A stretch of DNA of 8,717 nt. Origin: JAHELQ01 sp965603365 (GTDB lineage: Bacteria > Acidobacteriota > Aminicenantia > UBA2199). Shown here piece after piece: positions 5,433 to 8,717 of the stretch; position 1 is the stretch's first letter; each line of letters starts with the position of its first letter. The notes below the pieces were generated by a model that worked only from the letters and a program-made list of their open reading frames with translations, was not told where the DNA came from and searched no databases. Made by a program: the position numbers and the translations under genes. Where the stretch lies: the NCBI GenBank assembly GCA_965603365.1, contig CBFDCR010000124.1:1-8717 (forward strand), given 5' to 3'.

Positions 5433-6557
5433 ATGATCAATCGGTTTCTGCAGCCTTTGAACATTGTAGAACCCACCCTGCTGCTGGATGAGCGGAGGGT
5501 CAGGAGAAACATAGCGAGGATGGTTGATAGGGCCCGGTCTGCCGGCGTGCAACTGCGGCCCCATGCTAAGACCCATCAATCCGCGGAAATCGGTGGCTGG
5601 TTCCGGGAATACGGCATCGACACCATCACGGTTTCTTCCCTGAATATGGCCGGCTATTTTGCCGCTCACAACTGGCAGGCTATCACCGTGGCCTTTCCGG
5701 TGAATATCCTGGAGATCGAAAAGATCAACCGGTTGGCCGGACGGATTCGCCTCGACTTGATGGTGGATGCAGTGCCGGTAGTCTCTTTTTTGGACAGGCA
5801 CCTGAAAGCCCCGGTGGGAATATGGATCAAGGTGGATGTGGGCTATCATCGGGTTGGAATAAGCTGGCAGGAGGTATCGAAAATCGTGTCGTTGGCCCGG
5901 GCAGTTGCCCACGCCTCAAAAATGGAATTCCGGGGGCTGTTAACCCATGCCGGACATACCTATAAGGCCCGGTCGCCGGCAGAAATTGTCGAGATTCACC
6001 GGGATTCGCGGGATCGTCTGATTTTCCTGAAAGAAGAGATCTTGAAGACCGGTATTGCCGGGTGCCTGCTCTCTATCGGCGATACGCCGGGCTGCAGCAT
6101 TGGGGCGGATTTTTCCGGTATCGATGAAATCAGGCCCGGAAATTTTGTGTTTTATGACCTGTATCAATATGGACTGGGCTCGTGCAGTGACAGGGACATT
6201 GCCGTGGCCGTGGCCTGCCCGGTGGTGGGTACATACCCGGATCGTCGCCAGATCGTTATTTACGGTGGTGGGATACACTTATCAAAAGAGCGTATGCCGG
6301 CTAAGCAGGGCAATGATGTGTACGGCTGCCTCGCATTTGAAGAGAACGGTACCTGGGGCCCGGCGGAAAAGCAAGCCCCTGTGGTTGCTTTGTCCCAGGA
6401 GCACGGTATAGTAGAAATGAACGAGAAAATCTTTAAACGGATTCATATCGGCGATACGGTGGTCGTGTTACCGGTCCATGTTTGCTTGACCGTCAATCTG
6501 TATCCAGCCTATACCTCTTTAAGGGGACGTATAATCGGCAAAATGACTGGACACTAA
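5433..6557 (+). CDS. D-threonine aldolase/D-serine dehydratase-family PLP enzyme (fold type III)
   Basis: A 374-residue cytoplasmic enzyme of the DSD1/D-threonine aldolase family (alanine racemase-like N-terminal barrel plus beta C-domain). P-T-L-L-L-D (14-19) opens the barrel, and R-P-H-A-K-T-H (42-48) carries the PLP lysine K46. Further motifs are K-V-D-V-G-Y-H-R-V-G (133-142), G-D-T-P-G (216-220), E-I-R-P-G-N-F-V-F-Y-D (232-242) and S-Q-E-H-G (321-325). The metal site V-H-V-C (348-351) has His349 and Cys351. From memory of the family, His-x-Cys is the zinc site of D-serine dehydratases while D-threonine aldolases carry His-x-Asp, so D-serine/D-threonine dehydratase is slightly preferred; other D-beta-hydroxy amino acids remain possible. 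GAGGAGG at 5412-5418 is 14 nt from the ATG, longer than usual, but no alternative in-frame start lies closer. It is divergent from the L-type dehydratase. Confidence 0.85.
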   Translation: MINRFLQPLNIVEPTLLLDERRVRRNIARMVDRARSAGVQLRPHAKTHQSAEIGGWFREYGIDTITVSSLNMAGYFAAHNWQAITVAFPVNILEIEKINRLAGRIRLDLMVDAVPVVSFLDRHLKAPVGIWIKVDVGYHRVGISWQEVSKIVSLARAVAHASKMEFRGLLTHAGHTYKARSPAEIVEIHRDSRDRLIFLKEEILKTGIAGCLLSIGDTPGCSIGADFSGIDEIRPGNFVFYDLYQYGLGSCSDRDIAVAVACPVVGTYPDRRQIVIYGGGIHLSKERMPAKQGNDVYGCLAFEENGTWGPAEKQAPVVALSQEHGIVEMNEKIFKRIHIGDTVVVLPVHVCLTVNLYPAYTSLRGRIIGKMTGH

Positions 6558-6745
6558 AACCAGATAAACAACCGATTTACAGATGGGGAGGTTATAGCGG
6601 AGTAGTGCCTGAGCACGACTGTCCGTGATCATTATTATTAAAATAGTTACTTTTACCTGTCTCCAGGTGCGACAAAATTCTCTTCACCAATAAATTTAGA
6701 AAAGAAAATAGGCATTCAAGAAAACGTAATAGAGGAGACTTTGTA

Positions 6746-7936
6746 ATGAAACGATCGATACTCATAGACAAAAGGAAAAAGGCGAGGGAACTCAAAAAGA
6801 GGGGGTGGAGTAACCAAAAAATTGCCCGCTATTTAGTCGCCCATCGGGACAGTGTAAAAAGGTGGCTGGAAATGAATGAAGATGAAATAGAAAGCGATTC
6901 CAGGGGATGGCGCAAGGGAAAGTCGAAGAAATACAGCCAGGTGGTAAAAGGGCGTATCATCGGCATCCGCCGGCAGTTGGAGCGGCAGCAGGCAGTTTCA
7001 AAAGCGGCCGGGGCTGTACGATTCCAGTATAAAAAAGAGTATGGGCGTGAAATACCGGAATGGTTCATTTATCAGACCATCCGGGAACAAAAAGAAAAGG
7101 CAGGTGGTCAGCCCTCCGGCCAGTATAGGACAGCCGATTCAAGTTTTCAGCTAAAAGAGTTAAAAAGAATTGCCAGGGTCATGATGAGTATCGAGTTTCT
7201 CGGTAGGAAAAAACTGAATCCCGAGGCAGAGCAAACCTTTTTTTTATCGTGCAAATACTTCTATCCCCAAAAAATAGGCATTACCAGTTGGATCGATAGT
7301 CAAACCGGCGAAGAAGTATTCCGGGTGTTGAGGTATATCTGGAGTCATTTCAAGAAACCGGATTTGCTGAAAATGAGTTATCAGACTGTATTTGGTGCCA
7401 GGCCGTCCCAGCCGGGCTGCATCGGCATGTTCACCTTAAATTTACTGAACTTAGGCATTATCCCGTTTTATTCGCCGCTGCCGGATGACGCTTTTAACCT
7501 CGATTTAGACCCACTGGGCAATGTGTTCAGTGATCCCTTTTGCCGGAAGATGGGAATCGCCGGATCGAACATGGAAGAAATGAAGATAGACAATTTCCAT
7601 CTGGAATATAGGAAAAGAAGGGGCGGAGACCACCGGCAATTAAAGATTAAAGACCCGGATTTTAGAAGTGTATTCGCCGGTGTAGATCTGGAAAATAGAA
7701 GAGTCGACCGGTTTTTGCAAAACAAGATTTTGTATAGGGTAAAAGTGGAGGCGAAGGCAGTCATCCGTATATTGGCCACTGAAATCGATGTGGACAGTCG
7801 CTGGTTGGGCTGCTGCTTACTCTGTCAATTAAATATTCGCAGAAAGAAGCTGTTTATATACTATGAGAATGAGGCGGGAGAATTCATTTTATTAAAAAAG
7901 CTGGATTTTTGGATCAAAAATGTGAAGTATAGTTGA
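6746..7936 (+). CDS. DDE-transposase-like protein with degenerate catalytic core
   Basis: A 396-residue protein with the layout of an integrase-core transposase. Residues 1-42 form a helix-turn-helix (K-K-R-G-W-S-N-Q-K-I-A-R-Y-L, then S-V-K-R-W-L). Residues 50-120 are a basic linker. A retroviral-integrase-like RNase H region spans about 150-290. The C-terminal part (about 325-396) looks like the small beta-barrel of such proteins (I-L-Y-R-V-K, I-R-I-L, K-K-L-F-I-Y-Y-E). In the core, K-P-D-L-L-K-M is followed by S211-Y-Q where active relatives have D-N-G. The expected N-G-x-V-E-G-x-N-x-V-F is N-L-D-L-D-P-L-G-N-V-F (251-261), with Asp255 in the Glu position. The frame is nevertheless intact over full length. 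GAGGAG at 6732-6737 lies 8 nt before the ATG. No terminal inverted repeats were found around it. The 188-bp spacer before it holds only short hairpins (6605-6616 and around 6656-6669) and no clear promoter. It is probably a domesticated or dying transposase. Confidence 0.65.
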   Translation: MKRSILIDKRKKARELKKRGWSNQKIARYLVAHRDSVKRWLEMNEDEIESDSRGWRKGKSKKYSQVVKGRIIGIRRQLERQQAVSKAAGAVRFQYKKEYGREIPEWFIYQTIREQKEKAGGQPSGQYRTADSSFQLKELKRIARVMMSIEFLGRKKLNPEAEQTFFLSCKYFYPQKIGITSWIDSQTGEEVFRVLRYIWSHFKKPDLLKMSYQTVFGARPSQPGCIGMFTLNLLNLGIIPFYSPLPDDAFNLDLDPLGNVFSDPFCRKMGIAGSNMEEMKIDNFHLEYRKRRGGDHRQLKIKDPDFRSVFAGVDLENRRVDRFLQNKILYRVKVEAKAVIRILATEIDVDSRWLGCCLLCQLNIRRKKLFIYYENEAGEFILLKKLDFWIKNVKYS

Positions 7937-8318
7937 TTGAGTGGCTGCCTGGCTTCATCCCTAAAATAACATATTTAGCAGCAAAAAAATTATAAAGATT
8001 GGCGAAATATAATGTTAGAAAAAAACGATCTTTAACTCGTTAGAAGATTCAGTCAATTTTAGAATCTCAAAAAAGTAATTTTAGTAAGGGATCGGGAAAT
8101 AGAGAAAGATGCTTTGTGAGTAATCATTTTTACAATTCCCAATTCTTTTTTGCTCTGATAGTTTAAAGCTTGAAACTTCCAAAAACCTTGGGAATGAATA
8201 ATTTCCCTCAAAAAGCCAAAGAGCTTGACGCCTGAAGGGCGGCAGCTTACATGGTTTGACATAAGATTATCTTGAAAGAGAGTTATATATAGAATCGAAT
8301 TGTATTTATTTCAAAAAA
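7937..8318. other. AT-rich intergenic stretch without a convincing gene
   Basis: Part of a 542-bp gap. Visible items are a small hairpin GGGAA/TTCCC near 8189-8206, CGCC/GGCG around 8229-8241, a perfect TTGACA at 8256-8261 without a well-spaced -10, and an 11-bp palindrome AAGATTATCTT at 8263-8273. A 67-codon minus-strand frame (8059-8262) lacks a recognisable product and is probably chance. The region may be an upstream regulatory region of the NRPS gene. Confidence 0.4.
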
Positions 8319-8381
8319 ATCGGGAAATGCCCGTCATAATGCCCCGGAACTGAGGCAACACCCGATATCCCATTTTTTTTT
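8319..8381 (+). terminator. Terminator-like hairpin with nine-T tail upstream of the NRPS gene
   Basis: ATCGGG (8319-8324) pairs with CCCGAT (8361-8366), enclosing a small inner stem TGCC 8340-8343/GGCA 8354-8357. After a 6-nt gap come nine T residues (8373-8381). Seven A residues precede the left arm, so it could act in both directions. An alternative hairpin CGGG 8321-8324/CCCG 8330-8333 would sequester the left arm. It either ends transcripts from the left or attenuates a transcript entering the NRPS gene. Confidence 0.45.
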
Positions 8382-8408
8382 CAGATTATAATTCCACATT
8401 TCCATCCA

Positions 8409-8436
8409 TTGAAGTACGGGTTTATTCCATTATCAT
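8409..8436 (+). promoter_or_regulatory. Candidate promoter of the NRPS gene
   Basis: TTGAAG (8409-8414, 4/6) and TATCAT (8431-8436, 5/6) are 16 nt apart, about 43 nt before ATG 8479. It is downstream of the terminator-like hairpin, so if used, the hairpin would simply insulate the NRPS gene from upstream transcription. Confidence 0.35.
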
Positions 8437-8478
8437 AGCCTCGTTATCAATGTATATTTTAGAGTAATGGGAAAACAG

Positions 8479-8717
8479 ATGAACACGTTTGAGAAGAAGA
8501 ATATCGACGATCTCTTTCCTTTGACGCCGATGCAGGCGGGGATGCTGTTTCACCATCTGAGAGATCCCGAAAGGGAACTCTATTTTGAGCAATTGTGTTT
8601 GCGGATCTATGGTGAGATCGATCCCGGCATGTTTGAACAGGCCTGGAGCGCGGTCATTGACACCAACGAGATGCTGCGCACGGTATTTCGCTGGGAGGGG
8701 GTACCGGAGCCTGTCCA
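8479..8717 (+). CDS. Non-ribosomal peptide synthetase, N-terminal condensation domain (3' partial)
   Basis: Seventy-nine codons are visible before the window ends. After a short linker the protein enters a condensation domain at once: D-D-L-F-P-L-T-P-M-Q-A-G-M-L-F-H-H (10-26) is the C1 motif in the form typical of NRPS condensation domains, and E-M-L-R-T-V-F-R-W (64-72) with a following P-E-P-V is the usual early strand before the H-H-x-x-x-D-G active site, which lies beyond the edge. Condensation domains form the peptide bond between carrier-protein-bound substrates. A protein beginning with one is either a later elongation subunit receiving a chain from another protein, or a starter that takes an acyl group. 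ATG 8467 is an in-frame alternative start four codons upstream. Neither start has a strong Shine-Dalgarno site; the GGGA at 8469-8472 slightly favours 8479. Confidence 0.88.
   Translation, partial: MNTFEKKNIDDLFPLTPMQAGMLFHHLRDPERELYFEQLCLRIYGEIDPGMFEQAWSAVIDTNEMLRTVFRWEGVPEPV

Noticed and set aside
8059..8262. 67-codon minus-strand frame in the large gap
   Set aside because: No recognisable motif and an AT-rich composition; probably chance, though it cannot be fully excluded.
6558..8300. Terminal inverted repeats or target duplications flanking the transposase-like gene
   Set aside because: A weak resemblance between about 6620-6650 and 8118-8140 is direct rather than inverted and AT-rich; no credible element ends were found by eye.
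8256..8300. Promoter built on the perfect TTGACA at 8256
   Set aside because: The sequence 17 nt downstream is AGAGTT; the nearest TATA-like boxes are 22 nt or more away, outside normal spacing.

Overview
The window reads as bacterial DNA, most likely from a Gram-positive or related Firmicutes lineage (Clostridia or Negativicutes). That is an inference from strong Shine-Dalgarno sites (GGAGG-type), sigma-A-like promoters, medium GC with AT-rich spacers, and family content. No rRNA, tRNA or CRISPR array was seen.

Left part (1-2441). The window opens inside a large secreted protein made of tandem 94-residue beta-sandwich repeats of the Ser-Thr-rich/Kre9-like type. Only the last five repeats and the natural C-terminus are present. 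A perfect 10-bp hairpin separates it from a convergent EamA/DMT-family transporter on the minus strand.

Middle part (2442-4236). Divergent from the transporter is a membrane-anchored or exported TlpA-type thioredoxin with a WCPDC active site. It is followed by a small gene whose product looks like a GIY-YIG nuclease fold with the catalytic arginine replaced by alanine. A 37-codon ORF resembling the first residues of DUF4160 proteins, probably a gene remnant, then overlaps the 3' end of the next gene.

Amino-acid metabolism pair (4216-6557). A fold-type II PLP ammonia-lyase (threonine/serine dehydratase-like, minus strand) and a D-threonine aldolase/D-serine dehydratase-like PLP enzyme (fold III, plus strand) are divergently transcribed from a 236-bp spacer. 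The spacer carries one good promoter in each direction and a 20-bp operator-like palindrome. The pairing suggests breakdown or interconversion of beta-hydroxy amino acids of both configurations.

Right part (6558-8717). A full-length DDE-transposase-like protein has clearly lost at least one catalytic acid, so it may be a domesticated DNA-binding protein. Then comes a 542-bp stretch without a convincing gene, holding a terminator-like hairpin with a competing alternative fold. Finally the 5' end of a non-ribosomal peptide synthetase (NRPS) starts directly with a condensation domain and runs off the edge. The right edge is therefore the start of a biosynthetic locus. Whether the transposase-like protein or the PLP enzymes belong to it cannot be decided here.
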